Counted from the first letter of the stretch, positions 33,513 to 47,060 are shown. The stretch: 64,000 nucleotides of DNA from Phragmites australis (GCF_958298935.1 NC_084943.1:12269001-12333000); one strand, 5' to 3'. Notes: generated by a model not told the origin, from the letters alone. Numbers and translations are program-made.

Positions 33513-36500
33513 TGTGAGGACCCGTCCAAACAGTATTCAAATTAATCATCAGACGGATCATTATTCATAATCCAACCTCAACGATTAACCCAAATACCAT
33601 TCCGGCAGTCCCGGCACGTGTTTTGTGCCCAAGGATCGAAACACATGCCTCCAATATAGTGCATCACAACATAGCTTAATAAAGAGCAAGTAATAAACAT
33701 TTATATTACAAAGTTAAGCATGCAACTGATTTCAACAGTTTTACAACAAAAGCGAGCTAGGAGGAGACAATACCCCTCAACTCTTAACCAATAAAAGATC
33801 TACGCAGCGGAAGAAAGTAAACTATACAACAAAAGGATATGGAGCCACATGCCCTTAGGCTCCATATCAAGAACATCGAGTTCGGAGTACAATGTGCTAC
33901 TCTTGCCCGCCACCCTGATCGGCAGGCACAAAGTAGCCAAACACCGCCTCTTCCTCGCCAACCTGTGAACCTGGATCAACTTAAGGGCAGCACCCTGAGT
34001 ACGAAGGTACTTGCAAGTCTTACACAATATAGAGCACATATACATAGCTCGACTCCAAGGATCATGCATTAGCTGGTAGCAAGGATTAAACATGGTTAAG
34101 TGAATTAAAGCGGTAAGCAACCTAGACATATGTGTGTGCAACTAACTTGACCAACATATATGAAACTACCCTGCATCACCAACTGAACATAAGTAATTGT
34201 AATCAACATGTGTATCAAAAATATAACAAGTACCAACTCTGACCACTCCCACATAACCACCATCTCCATACCACCACCACAAACCCGAACCACAAATCCA
34301 CAACGAACCTCTACGACCGATACGGATGAAACAATAGCATGCTCATGACCGAGAGCATGGTAGTTCGAACTGTTTATACACCCTGCAGGGGGATACTCCT
34401 GGACCCACGCGACACGAGGACCATACGGCTTGTGCCACCCGCTAAAGTGCACACAAGAGGGTACCCGTGACAACCTTTCCCAACCAGCCCCAACCATGTG
34501 AGGCATGCATCGCTCGGCGCGGCGATACTAGAACTACTCCCGGAGCAAACTAGTACCGCTTACAAGCCCGCCCGCTCACACCATCGATGTTCACACCCAC
34601 AAAGCAACAGCTGCGAAGGTATTCGGCTCACCTTACCATTAGATCGACATGTGGTGAGTAAGGTAAGTGCTAAAGCCAACGGTACCGACGGACGGCCTTA
34701 AACGATGCAAGCGGTCTATGGTGCTCGGGTTTCCTCTCCCGACCTGCCCCCTAGACTTTCCACCGAGGCAGACGACACCCCTAACACCGCCCACATCTCG
34801 TCTCATACTCACCACTCACCAACCATCTCGCCATCAGCATGTATTTGTAATCAATAGTAATCCCTATACTCGCGAATAATGGAAAACACCGTCGTTCGAC
34901 TTCTACCGAAAGACCTAAGCATTGCTAAGCATGTATATCGTACTCGTACCTAGATGTAACACCATCTCTAGGCTACAAGGAAATTACTTAAACAATTGAC
35001 CAAGGTAGAAAGATGCAATCGGCATAGGTTCTACCCAAGGGTACCCGACACATGCATACATACATAAGCATATTCATCAATTGAGACCTCCAAATTTGAC
35101 ATGGGTGAAATATGTTAGTTGCTTGCCTTGATGCACCGGTTCACAAAGGTGGGATGCCTCCAGATCGCCCTCGCTCGCGGGATTGTCGGTTCGGCGATCT
35201 CTAAAAAGGATCAACGCGTGCAATGCAATGAGTATGAATGAAGTGCAAATAGATGCCACAATATGCATATAATAGATGAAATCATTTTTCCTAGATAGAA
35301 AAATTCATAAGGAAACTAGAAAAATTGGATTAATCAATTTGGACTTATGATGAATTAACGGTGAATTAATGAAGCTTTAACCTAATTAATTAATCTTAGA
35401 AATTTAATTCATTATTTCATGGCTGGAGATATTTTTAATAGGTAGAGTTGGTTATTATGAAACCAAAAAAAAATTGTTTCATAATTTTTGGAGCTACAGA
35501 GAATTTATTATGAATTTTACAAGTTTCAGCAAGCAGTAACTGTGCCGTCTGGGTATACAGTGGTCAGACCGAGGTATACTGGCAGTCAGACTGCCAAGAG
35601 TCACGGTCAGACCACCGGAAACGCGGTCAGACTGCCCCCATACAGAGAGTTTTGGCCCCTTGCAGTCTGACCGACCTTGGGGTGGCGGTCAGACCGCTGG
35701 GAGTCGCCGGAGGCACTTTGGGAGCTCACCGGCGACGATTCCGGCGACATTTGGAGTGGGGACTTGGACCTAGAGCATCACATTGACTTCCTCTACCGCA
35801 TAGGACAACATGCATACGCCGAAATCGACAAAAACTTGGCTATTGCTTCTAATTCATCAAGAACTCATGAACTTCAAACCCGTAGCTCAAAATTTGAAAT
35901 CCAACCATCCAAAAGGTGGATTCTTGCCATAGGAGTTTAGAGGACTCACCCAAAGTCCTTTACCAAGGTTGTGGACCGTCGATTGAAGGAGGAAATGGAG
36001 GGAAAAGCTCGGGAGACGAAGAAATCCAGTGTTCTTCATAATTCAACCCTAACACCAAAAGACACCAAATTCGGCTCAAAGCCTCCGGGAAAACGAAAAT
36101 AAATTGGGGGAATGGATAGCTTATGAGCTTGTGATCGCAATGATACCACATACTCACCTCAAATCCCTCTCTTGAGCTCAGATTTTGGAAGAAAAGAGAG
36201 AGGGAGTGAGAGGGAGAGTAAGAGGGAAGGGGAGCATGGGTGGGGCGTGAGGGAGAGTGAGGAGGGAGCAGGTGGGCTGCTGCCCACTTGAGAGAGGGGG
36301 TGGGTGAGGAGTGGGTCCACATGTGGGGCCCACAGGTAAGTGAAAAGGGTTTATTTTTGCTGCGAAATCAATCCTTTTCTCTCCCGAATTTCTTTCTCTC
36401 ATCCAAATGATCTCAAACGAATTGCATTAGTAATCCGAATTATAATTACGCAAATTTAAACATAATGCTTAAAAGCATGATTATGCTTAATTGCATGATT

Positions 36501-36519
36501 AAGAATTTGGGACGTGACA
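33513..36519 (-). mobile_element. Solo LTR of the Tekay copy 2 subfamily (3007 bp), TSD GCCGC
   Basis: Plus-strand ends are TGTGAGGACCCG and GGGACGTGACA, flanked by GCCGC (33508-33512 and 36520-36524). The reverse complement aligns along its length with the 40895-43876 LTR. No primer site, coding region or second LTR lies inside, so it is the product of LTR-LTR recombination. It splits the Copia LTR. Confidence 0.92.
35535..35705. repeat. GGTCAGACCG motif cluster in the solo LTR
   Basis: About eight copies of the half-palindromic GGTCAGACCG or GCAGTCAGACTGC type in 170 bp. The same cluster is at 41710-41840 and 49190-49325 in the LTRs of Tekay copy 2. Confidence 0.8.
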
Positions 36520-36968
36520 GCCGCCTCTGCAAGAAATGCTCTGGTACTATACTCCGGTGTGGACAAACCAAGCACCGGACCTTTCGGTGGGATGATCTTC
36601 AGTCTTTGCACTTGCATTCTTCTATGCAAAAATACTCTGGTGCTATCCAATGCAGATTACTGGACTATCCGGTGAGGTCCTTAGCCTTCTCTCTTTTGTC
36701 AGAATTGCTTTGGTGAGTTCAACACATAGAGCACCAGACTTTCTGGTGAGGCTAATAGTATCTGAACTCAAAGGTTTGGTGAGTGCAAACTTCTCTGCAC
36801 CAGACTATCTGGTGGGGTCTATTCTCCTGAGACTTCTCTAATTTAATCAAACCTTGTACCAGCTACGGTGGCTTCTTGATGTATTACATCCATGAGACCT
36901 ACTAACATATATTCTTGACAAGCATGTTAGTCCCAATGACTATGTTGTCATTAATCACCAAAATCACA

Positions 36969-37917
36969 ATCATGGCCTAATGGGGTCCATTTTCGCTCTA
37001 ATCTCCCCCTTTTTGGTGATTGATGACAACACAACCAAAGCAAGTGACAAATAATAAATAATACCAATTGTAAAGAGCACAAAGTCTTACCACATTGCTT
37101 GGATGCATGTTCTTACCATTTAGTCCCCCTTTGATGTTGCTCCCCCTTTCTCCATTGACACTATCTCCCTTGATCGACCCATGCAAGAGCTTCTCCCTCT
37201 TTTTCAATATAGGTGCCTCATGTTGCTTCTTGTATCTTCTTCTTCTCCCCTTTGTCAATTTCGGCATTCCTAGACATCTTGTATCTTGCTTCTTGCCTTG
37301 GTCATGAAATTTCTTCCCCTTTGTCAACAATCTCAAAAAGGGTACAAATATATATTGAACTCAAGGAAGAGCGTTAGAGCACATGGGAGAGAGCTTCATA
37401 AATCATGATCCAATGAAATAATACCAATTGAAAAGATATACAAATTGTAAGGATATAATTCATGATACTAATTGTGAGGATAGGAGACTTTGATATCAAT
37501 TAAAAAGAATGAACAAGGATCATAATTCATGAAACTCACATCATATAATCTAAACTCCCCCTTTATGAGTGCATACATATAATGAGATCCACTTGTGAAT
37601 ACGATTTGTAGGAATATGGCAATATATGCATATTTAGACAATAAGTAGAGGTAGAAAGTTTAAGTCATATCATGCATGAAGGTAGCTTAAATAAAGAAAT
37701 GAATTGACAATGATACCAATTGAAGCATTTCAGCATTGCATACCTCCAGGGATTTGTTGATTTCTCCATGAGACTGCAAAAGATACATCTAGCAACACAT
37801 GTTAGTCTCAAAATCACAATCCATAGGATATACTCCCCCTAAATTTACACATATAAGTTTTGAATACTTGCGGGACATATGCACTTGTTATTAATAACAA
37901 TAGAAAGGGTACCCTAT
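36969..37917 (-). other. Copia 3' interior with repeated polypurine runs
   Basis: No coding domain. On the minus strand there are at least six runs like AAAGGGGGA (complements near 37006, 37126, 37141, 37230, 37314, 37556 and 37835) with ACAAAGGGGAGAAG-type surroundings. This resembles the purine-rich 3' region of SIRE-type elements. The CCTAT at 37913-37917 is the target-site copy for the solo LTR that follows. Confidence 0.65.
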
Positions 37918-40894
37918 TGTCACACCCTGATTTTTAGATTTCTCAAATTTCCAAAATTTTCCAAGAATAGTTGATAGATCAAACAATTAGAATAGGAAAA
38001 AGTCCTAATTTCTAATTTCTAAATTGAAATTTGAATTAGGTTATTAAATGTTTGTATGCATGCATGCTGAAAATAGGCATATATGTTTCTTTGGATTTTA
38101 TTTGAGCTAGTTTGAAGTTTAGTAGAATTTATATGAGTTAAAAATGATTTCTAAAAATATCAAAATGTTTTATTAAGCTCAAATTATTTTTATTTGGCTT
38201 CTAAATATTTTCAAAAAAAGCTTGTTGAATTTTCTTAGAATTTATAGGCTTGATTTGGAATTTTAATTGGATTTTATTTGTTTTCCTTCTCTTCTAGGAA
38301 TTCCAAAACAAAATAGAAATCCTAATCTATTTCCTAAAATCCAGTCAGCACCCAACTCTCTCTTCCTGTCGGTCGGCCCGTCACCTTCCCTCCTCTCGAT
38401 TTGGCCAAGCCCAGATTGCTCCCACTCCCTCTGGCCCGCTCCCCATCTCTCCCTTGGTCCAGCCCGGCCAGCCTACCGCATCCCTTCCCGTTTGGATCCC
38501 GCGCTGTCGGCCTAGCGTAAGTGCGCCCGCCAGCCTACCTAGCGCGCCGCATCACCCGAACGCACTTGCGCACGATCCGCCTTCACCCTGTGCTGCTGAC
38601 GGGTGGGACCCGCCCATCAGATCCATATTCAACCCAGAGATTACTGCGCCGGCCGTCGAATCTTGTCAATTCCGTGCCAAATCCGGATGGGAGGTCTTCA
38701 AACTTGCCAAATCGAAGCCATGTGGTTTCCGTGACGTGCTGTTGCCTTATCCCCAACCGAACCATGTTCAAACGAAGAAATCAAGTCCGGATGGAAGCCC
38801 CTGTCATTGCCGTATCCTAACTGATATCGAACCCGACCCTCTATAGTAGATGGCCCAAATGCCCTCCCGGAAGCTCGCCACATCTTTCCCCCAACTCGCC
38901 GATTTGTTTTCGATGTCGGAGAGCCTTCACGCCGTAGCCCCCCACACCATAGCCGTCGCTCACTGTCTACCTCCACTACCGAGCTACTATTGTGCCGTCT
39001 CGCCCCACCCGAACCTCCTTCGAGCTTCACCGCTACTCTCCGAAGCTCGTGCCACCGTCGTTCTCGCTTCTTGGCCACCGGAGCTGCATTCCCATTGAGA
39101 TCCTGCCTGTCGCCGAGCACCTTCCTAAACTGCCTCGCCTGTGGTAAGCCCCAAATGAGTTTCCCTCGCGCTCCTCTACAAATTCCACCACTCACCGGAG
39201 TTCCTAACCCACCGGATCGATGTTCCGGTGACTCCCTAGTGAGGTCGCCGCTGTGCCTTGCCCGTCGCCGTGCCTTTACTGCCGCCGGTCAGTCGCTCAA
39301 GCTATAAGCCGTCCGATCTAAATCATGTGGCCTGGATTAGATCAGTATTGTACCCCTTTGGCCACCAATCATAGCTTGCCACATGTACTACAAAAACCCA
39401 GTCAGCATATGTGCCCAATAAGCAGCCACGTCATCCTACCACATCATCATCTTCGCTGATGTGTCAGTCCAACCAGCATGCCATGTCAGCACCTCATGCA
39501 TAGTCAGCTTTCCAGTTTTAAAATAATTGTTTTCTATTTATTGCATCAGCTGATGTCATAAATTCTAATTTCCAGTATAGAAATAATTCCATGGTTCTAG
39601 AAATTCGTTTCCTTTTGCAGAAAAGCCCCTACAACTTTAACGTCTAATAACTTCTTTGTTTTAGCTCCGATTTGAGTGATTCTTGCACTCAAAGTTTTAT
39701 AAAAATATTATCTATCCAACCATGCCAGTTTTAGGTATCAATTATCACATCTTTATAGTTGTTATCCCTTATTAACATCTTGATCCCTACACCATGAATA
39801 TATTATTTTGATTAGTAAATTTATGGTTGTCACAATGACATATAGGTCATGAACTACATGTCATTGTACCACAAACATGAGTTTATGATATTAAGATAAT
39901 ATATGAATTTGTAGGTACCATATGTTAATACTTCAATCAATCTTTTCTATCATTTCATGTGAATCCTTTTATGTCATTTCATGTGAAACCTTAGCCCTAG
40001 TTCCTATCTCTTTATCTTTCTTTGAAAGAAATCCAATCAATTTTGTTCTCTTTGCCTAGCTCAATCAAAGACCCAGTCTATCATTCTATTCCTATTCTTT
40101 TTGCAATTTGGAGTTTATTTGGTGTTTATTCGATGGTGCTTTTGTTTGTTGATAGAATTCTCGATTAGTTAATAATGCTTCGGATTATTCAAGGGACTTC
40201 AAGACCAAGATTTCGACAACACTGAGCAGCATTGGATAAAAGGCAAGTGTACTCTTTGGTCATATTGTTCCTATGATTTAAACTGTTTTGCTTTACAAAA
40301 TTGCATGCAATGTCAATTTGATGTGTCTTTCCCTAGATATTTCCCTTATCATTCCTTGAAGCCTAAGTGGTTTATAGTTATGTGTCTTTCATGGGTAGAT
40401 ATGCTTAGCCATGATGTCGGGAATGTTGGGAAGTGTCATACACTTGACTAATGGATATATGTAACAATGATGGTTAATTTACGAGTGGAATAGAAACACA
40501 AAACCTTAGGCCTTGAGCAAAGAGATGTTTGGAGTGATGATCATGGTTATTTTGTTGGTTTAGTATTTGCTCAAGTAACCTAAATAAGGACCGGTTCGTG
40601 GAGCGACAACCCAAAAAGTACCGTACCAACCACAAGCCCTTATGGGGGAGGGGGGGTTTGGCCTATTAATTAGTGGATTCCAGCTCTATGCGTGCCAAAC
40701 CATAAGAGTGGATGTGTGGAGACGGCTAAGGCCAGAACCATTTGGTTAGTGTTATGTGATGTGTAGTGGAAGGGAAGAGTGAAATCTTTCTGGAGCAACA
40801 AGGCGCAAAAGGGGGCTTCTGGGTGGCATGAATACCACTTTGACGGTGGTGAAACCTCAGCGGGCATGCATATTCTGGAAGAGACTTTGTAACA

Positions 40895-43876
40895 TGTCAC
40901 GTCCCAAATCCTTAATCACATATTTAAGCATAATTATGCTCCTTAAGCATTATGTTTAATTTTATGTAATTTGTTCTGTAACTCTAGAGCAATTCATTTC
41001 AAGTCAATTGGATGAGAGGAAGAAATCCAGGAGAGAAAAGAAGGAAATTAGTAGTTAAAACAGACTCTTTCTCTAACACGTGGGCCCCACCGGAGTGGGC
41101 CAACCACCCCCACTCTCTCTCCCTCTAGAGTGGCAGCCCTCTCTCTCACCTCCCTCACTCCCCCACGCCACCCACCGAGCTCCCCTCCCCTCTCACTCTC
41201 CCTATCACTCCCTCTCTCTTTTCTTAAAAAATCCGAGCTCAAGAGAGAGATTTGAGGTGAGTATGTAGTACCATTGCGATCACAAGCTCATGAGCTATCC
41301 ATCCCTCCAATTCATTTTTATTTTCCTGGAAGATTTGAGCTGGATTTGGTGTCTTTTGGTGTTTAGGGTTGAAATGTGAAGAACATCGGATTTCTTCGCC
41401 TCCCGAGCTTTTCCCTCCGTTTCCTCCTTCAATCGGCGGTCCACAATCTTGGTAAAGGCCATTGGGTGAGTCCCCTAAACTCCCATGGCAAGAATCCGCC
41501 TTTTCAATGGTTGGATTTCGAATTTTGAGCTAGGGGGTTTGAAGTTCATGAGTTCTTGATGAATTAGAAGCAATAGCTGAGTTTTGGTCAATTTCGGCGT
41601 ATACATGTTGTCCTACGTGGTAGAGGAAGTCAATGTGGTGTTCTAGGTCCAAGTCCCCACTCCAAATGTCGCCGAATCGTCGCCAGTGAGCTGCCAAAGT
41701 GCCCCCGACGACTCCTAGCGTTTTGACCGCCACCCCAAGGTTGGTCAAACCGCCAGGGGCCAAAACCCTCTGCACGGGGGTGGTCTCACTGTGTTTTTGG
41801 CTGTCTAACTGCGACTCTTGGCGGTCTGACCGCTGTATACCCAGACAGCACAATTACTGCTTGCTGAAACTTGTAAAATTCATAAGTTTATGAAACAAAT
41901 GTCATTAGTTTCATAATAACCTACTCTACCTATTAAAATTATCCTCAGCCATGAAATAATGAATTAAATTTCTGAGATTAATTAATTAGGTTAAAGCTTC
42001 ATTAATTCACCGTTAATTCATCATAAGTCCAAAATTGATGAATCTAATTTTTTTAGTTTCCTTATAACTTGTTCTATCTAGGAAAAATGTTTTAATCCAT
42101 TATATGCATATTATGGTATATTGTTGCATTTCATCCATACTCATGGCATTGCACGCATTATTCAATTTAGAAAACGTCGAGCCGGTGATCCAGGAGAGCG
42201 AGGGAAATTTTGGGCAGCCCCCAGAATAGTAATGCAAGCATCTATCATATTGAACCCTATTAGTTGAATCGAATAAAGTCTAAATATTGATAAATTATGC
42301 ATATGTATAGGTTTTCATGTATAGGAAGTCGATGTCGGGCTTTTATGGGCAGAACCTATGTTGATTGCATTGTCTCTACCTTGAATTATTGTTGATCTAT
42401 ATCCTTGTAGCCTGGGTTTATTCATGATAGGGTCTAACTTAAAAGTGATGCGAGATGCTTAGCAATGCGTAGGTCCTCGGTAGAAGTTGAGCGGTGGAAC
42501 GTCCCATCGTTCGCGAGCTATAGGTTAAATTACTTTCACAATAGTTATCGTGTTGGGGTATTGGTGTTGGTTGAGTGGTGAGTATAAGACGAGATGTGGG
42601 AGGTGTTAGGGGTGTCATCTGCCCTCAAGGAAAGTTCGGGGGTAGTTCGGGAAGGGAACCCGGACACCGTAGGCCGCTTGCATCGTTTAATGCCGATCGT
42701 CGGAGTAGTTGGCTTTAGCACTTACCTTACTCACCACATGCCGATCTAATGGTAAGGCGAGCCGAATACCTTCGCAGCTGTGGCTTTGTGGGTGTGGACA
42801 TCGACGATGTGAGCAGACGGGCTTGTAAGCGGTACTAGTTTGCTCCGGGAGTAGTTCTAGTATCGCTGCACTGAGCGATGCATGCCCCACATGGTTGGGG
42901 CTGGTTGGGAAAGGTTCTCATGATTGCCCCCTTGTGTGCACTTGGCTGGTGGCACAAGCTGTATTGTTCCTTGTGTCGTGTGGGTTCAGGAGTATCCCCC
43001 TACAGGGTGTATAAACAGTTCGAACTGTCACGCTCTCGGTCATGAGCATGCTTTTGTTTCATTTGCACCTGGTCGTAGAGTTCTCGTGGTTGGTTCAGTT
43101 GTATGGTTCGGATTTGTGGTTAGTGGTTCGGATATGTGGGAGGTGGTCGAGATGGTACTTGTTATACATTGATACTAATATTGTTTCAGTTTCATATGAT
43201 CAGTTGGTAGTTGTAGGGTAATTTCATATATGTTGGTTAAGTTAGTTGCTCACACATATGTCTAGGTTGCTTACCGCATAAGTTTTACTTAACATTGTGG
43301 TCTACTCTTGCTAACAGCTCAATGCATAATCCTTGGAGTCGGGATATTATATACCCACATTGTGTAAGACTTGCGAGTACCTTCGTACTCAAGATGCTGC
43401 CCTTAATTTGATGCAGGTTCACAGGTCGCCGAGGAGGGGGTGGTGTTTGGCTACTTTATGCCTGCCGATCTGGGTAGCAGGCAGGAATAGCACACTCTAC
43501 TCCGAACTCAGTGTTCTTGTATGGAGCCTAAGGGCATGTGGCTCCATATCCTTTTGTTGTATAGTTTTTAGTCTTTCGCTGCTTAGTTCTTTTGCTGGTT
43601 TGGAGTTGAGCAGGTTTTAGTCTCCTCCTAGCTCTCTTTTGCTGTAAATTGTGATAACTTGTTGCATGTTTAAGAACTTGTAATATAATGTTAATTACCC
43701 GCTCTTTCTTAAGCTTTGTTGTGATGTACATGTTGGGAAGGCATGTGTTCCGATCTTGGGCACAATACACATGCTGGGACTACTGGGATGATATTCTGGT
43801 TAATCATCGAGGTTGTGATTATGAATAATGATCCTCCTGGTGATTAATTAGAATATTATTTGGACGGTTCCTCACA
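40895..43876 (+). repeat. 5' LTR of Tekay copy 2 (2982 bp)
   Basis: Contains a segment (about 41060-41455) that the 3' LTR lacks, and the GGTCTGACCGC-type motif cluster (41710-41840). It ends TTCCTCACA just before the primer site. Confidence 0.92.
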
Positions 43877-43879
43877 GCG

Positions 43880-43895
43880 TGGTATCAGAGCTTGG
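43880..43895 (+). other. Primer-binding site, Tekay copy 2
   Basis: TGGTATCAGAGCTTGG, initiator-Met tRNA type, three bases inside the LTR. Confidence 0.85.
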
Positions 43896-44234
43896 TTTAA
43901 TTAAGTAGCCTAAACACAATTAGAACGTTATTTAGTTAGTGTGTCAAACCCACTAAGCAACCAACTAAAGTTTACTTATGCATTTTCCTGTCAATATGTA
44001 TGAATCTGCTATATTATGCCCCTAAGTATAATTGCTTGTGGGTTTCGATGTTTGTTGCAGAGAGAAGTGCACGAGAAAGAAACGGTAGCTAGGATCAAGC
44101 ATACCGTCATTCTCATAATGCATTCATGCATGCATGATCTATATACATGTATGACGGGATTCTTACAATATATCTGGCGAACGCGTTCTGCTAAGTCGGA
44201 ATTTAACGTTTCCCCTTTGTTTTGTCATTACAGA

Positions 44235-45260
44235 ATGGTTAGGACTCGTTGCGATGTGAATGATCCGGAGGGGTCGAATGAGAACAACCCTCCTCCACCA
44301 CCGACAATGGCGGAGGTGCTCATGCAGATTGAGCAGAACCGCCAGACTAATCAAGCACTTCTAGAGGCTCTCGTGCGCAACACGGCTCCTCATGGAGGGG
44401 GTGGAGCCAGGCGCCAAGATGATTTCTCGGATTTCTTGAGGACTCAGCCACCGGTTTTCTCACGGGCTGAGGATCCTCTGGATGTCGGTCACTGGCTCGG
44501 GACGATCGAGCAGAAGCTTGCTCTCCTCAGATGCGAGGATCACAAAAAGGTGCTCTTTGCCGCCCATCAGCTTCAGGGCCCGGCGGGCGTGTGGTGGTCC
44601 AACTTCTTGGCCATGCAGCCCGCCAACCACCGAGTGTCTTTGGCGGAGTTCCGTGAGGTGTTGCACTCGTTCCACATCCTGAGCAGCCTCATGGAGATCA
44701 AGAAGTGGGAGTTCAAGGACCTCAAGCAAGGAGGCTGAACCGTGATGGAGTACGTGCAGGTGTTCAATCACCTTGCACAGTACGCTCCTGATGAGGTCAG
44801 CAACAATGAGCAGAAGCAATGCCGCTTCGTCAATGGCCTCAACTCGAAGATGCAGGACCGGTTGTCCGCACACGAGTTCACCGGCTTGAACAAGTTGGTG
44901 AGCACGTCTCTCACTGTGGAGTTCAAGCTTAAAAACCACCAGGAGGAGAAGAAGGACAAGAGGGGTTGCTCGCTTTCTGTGGGTGAGAGCTCGCAGTGCG
45001 CCCGCATTGAGAGTCTACCTCCACCATCTCACGTGCTGGCAGCAGGTGCTCCATGTCCAATGTGGCTCGTGTAGCGGCCGTCTTTCTCCACTCCACAAGG
45101 ACAACCTCCATGATCGGCCGGTTCGCAGAGCAGTGTGACTGGTGGCCCCCGTGGCCCTTGTTACAACTGCGGCCGTGTCAGCCACTACGCGTTGGATTGC
45201 CCATATCCAAGGCCGGGAGCCGTGGTGACCGCTCCAAGGCCACCACCAGCTCAGTCTATG
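44235..45260 (+). pseudogene. gag with zinc knuckle, Tekay copy 2
   Basis: ATG 44235 opens MVRTRCDVND, then a Pro run, MAEVLMQIEQNRQ, and the core Gag block ([25 protein letters not shown]). A TGA at 44736, where a CGA Arg codon is expected, breaks the frame, which continues as TVMEYVQVFNHLAQYAP to about 45074. After a frameshift comes the zinc knuckle CYNCGRVSHYALDCP (C-x2-C-x4-H-x4-C) near 45165-45210. The longer frame from 44016 is leader. Gag would assemble particles and bind RNA. Confidence 0.88.
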
Positions 45261-45339
45261 CCACAATCCTCCCAGGTGACCCACGTTCCCAAGCGTGGCC
45301 GAGCACACCACACCACCACCGAGGACGTACAGGAGGGTG

Positions 45340-45705
45340 ACACCATCCTGATGGGTACGTTGCATATGCGTTCTAACTCTATCGTCACACCTCCAGTTGT
45401 TATTTTTGATTCTGGAGCTTCTCATTACTTCATAGCGGCAAGTTATGTTTAGCGTCATGGGTTGACAGTTAGCACCACCCCTACGCCCTATAGATGCACC
45501 TGGAGCCAAGGTCCTTATTAAGCAATGCGTGTCCAACGCCTCGGTAATCATCAATGAGATATCTTTCAGGGCAAATTTGCTAGTGATGAACTCGAAGGGA
45601 ATAGATATTATATTGGGGATGAACTAGCTCACCAAGAATGAGGCGGTCTTAGATTGTGCTCAGCGGACAATTACTTTAAATGGTCCGTCTGGCACCCATA
45701 TTCAA
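45340..45705 (+). pseudogene. Protease, Tekay copy 2
   Basis: The active-site motif VIFDSGASHYFI (about 45398-45433) is intact, but a TAG follows within ten codons (SYV then stop). The downstream protease part is broken by further stops and shifts. Confidence 0.8.
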
Positions 45706-47060
45706 TTGAAGCTTGAGGGCGACAAATCTCGTCTCTTCGCTTTGAAGGTTGTCCCCACCGTAGACATGATGAGTATTCCTGTGGTGTGGGAATTCCCAGA
45801 TGTCTTTCCAGATGAATTGCCAGGAATGCCGCTCGATCGAGCAGTTGAGTTCTTAATTGATCTCATGCCTGGAGTGGCTCCAATTTCCAAGAAATCTTAC
45901 AAGATGTCGTCAGTTGAGCTAGTTGATCTGAAGAAGCAGCTTTAGGAATTGCTATCCAAGGGATTCATTCGTCCGAGCTCCTCACCCTGGGGATGTTCGG
46001 CACTCTTTGTGAAGAAGAAGGATGGTACCCTGCGGATGTGTGTTGATTACCGTCCGTTGAATGAGGTCACTATCAAGAACAAATATCCTCTCCCTAGGAT
46101 TGATATTCTATTTGATCAATTGATTGGAGCCTGGGTTTTCTCGAAGGTTGACATGAGACTGGGCTATCATCAGATCAAAGTCCTACCGGAGGATATTCCG
46201 AAGACGGCTTTATCGACTCGCTAGGAGGAATTGGATAAGTTTGTCATGGTTTTCATCGACGACATTCTTATATACACCAAGACTGATGCAGAACATGTTG
46301 AGCACCTCCGTATTGTCCTTGGCCGACTCAGAGATCATCAACTTTATGCCAAGTTCAGCAAGTGTGAGTTCTGGATCAGGGAGGTAGCTTTTCTGGGTCA
46401 TGTTCTGTCAGAAAACGGTATTGCAGTCGACCCGAGCAAGGTGCAGGATGTGCTCAATTGGGTGCAGCCCAAGAATGTCACTGACATCCAGAGTTTTCTC
46501 GAACTTGTGGGCTATTACCGCCGGTTCATCGAGAACTTCTCCAAAATTGCCAAGCAAATGACCGAATTGTTGAAGCAAGGCAACCAGTTCAAGTGGTCAA
46601 GTGAGTGTGAGTCTGCCTTTCAGACCTTGAAGAAGTTGCTCACGACCACTCCAGTTCTCGCTCAACCAGATATGAGCAAGGGTTTCGATGTCTATTGCGA
46701 TGCTTCTCGCATGGGCCTCAGATGTGCCCTTATGCAAGAAGGCAGAGTTGTCGCTTATGCCTCACGACAGTTGAAGCGCCACGAGGAGAATTATCCGACA
46801 CATGAATTAGAGCTGGCTGCAGTCATGTACACTCTGAAGATCTAGCATCATTATCTGATGGGGAACTTGTGCCGTGTCTATACGGATCACAAGAGTTTGA
46901 AGTACATCTTCACTCCAGCAGATTTGAATATGAGGCAGCGAAGATGGCTCGAGCTGATTAAGGACTATGAGCTGGAAGTGCATTATCACCCCGGCAAGGA
47001 GAATGTGGTCGCTGATGCCTTGAGCCGGAAAGCTCATTGCCATTGTCTTAGGGTTGAGCC
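45706..47060 (+). pseudogene. Reverse transcriptase and RNase H, Tekay copy 2
   Basis: RT starts near 45780 (EFPDVFPDELPG) and has a TAG at 45943 at a Gln position (KKQL then [10 protein letters not shown]). [10 protein letters not shown] follows at about 46148-46177. After STR, a TAG at 46222 marks a loss of about 30 residues, including the usual MPFGLTNAP block. The active site FIDD (46252-46263) remains, then [16 protein letters not shown]. RNase H has VYCDAS, ELELAAV, a TAG at 46843 in place of Trp, [11 protein letters not shown] and VVADALSRK. The last domain is complete apart from the stop. Confidence 0.88.

Larger units (their letters stand above)
23138..36968 (-). repeat. 3' LTR of the Copia element (about 1.57 kb, in three pieces)
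   Basis: Left end TGTAAGGAATGG (TGTGAGGAATGG in the other LTR). The right end is placed at AATCACA (36968) because it gives TGTGA...TCACA ends, with uncertainty of some tens of bases. The pieces are 23138-23536, 32810-33512 and 36525-36968. A minus-strand TATA box (CTATAAATA) lies at 33227-33235. The piece 36540-36830 carries repeated ACCGGAC..TCCGGTG-like motifs. Confidence 0.8.

Noticed and set aside
34498..34879. Frames inside the solo Tekay LTR (also 33800-34506)
   Set aside because: LTR sequence; not conserved as protein between LTR copies.
38267..39307. Overlapping GC-rich frames of 80-165 codons on both strands
   Set aside because: They fall inside the TGTCACACC solo LTR, overlap each other in several frames, show no domain and are not kept in the inverted relative.
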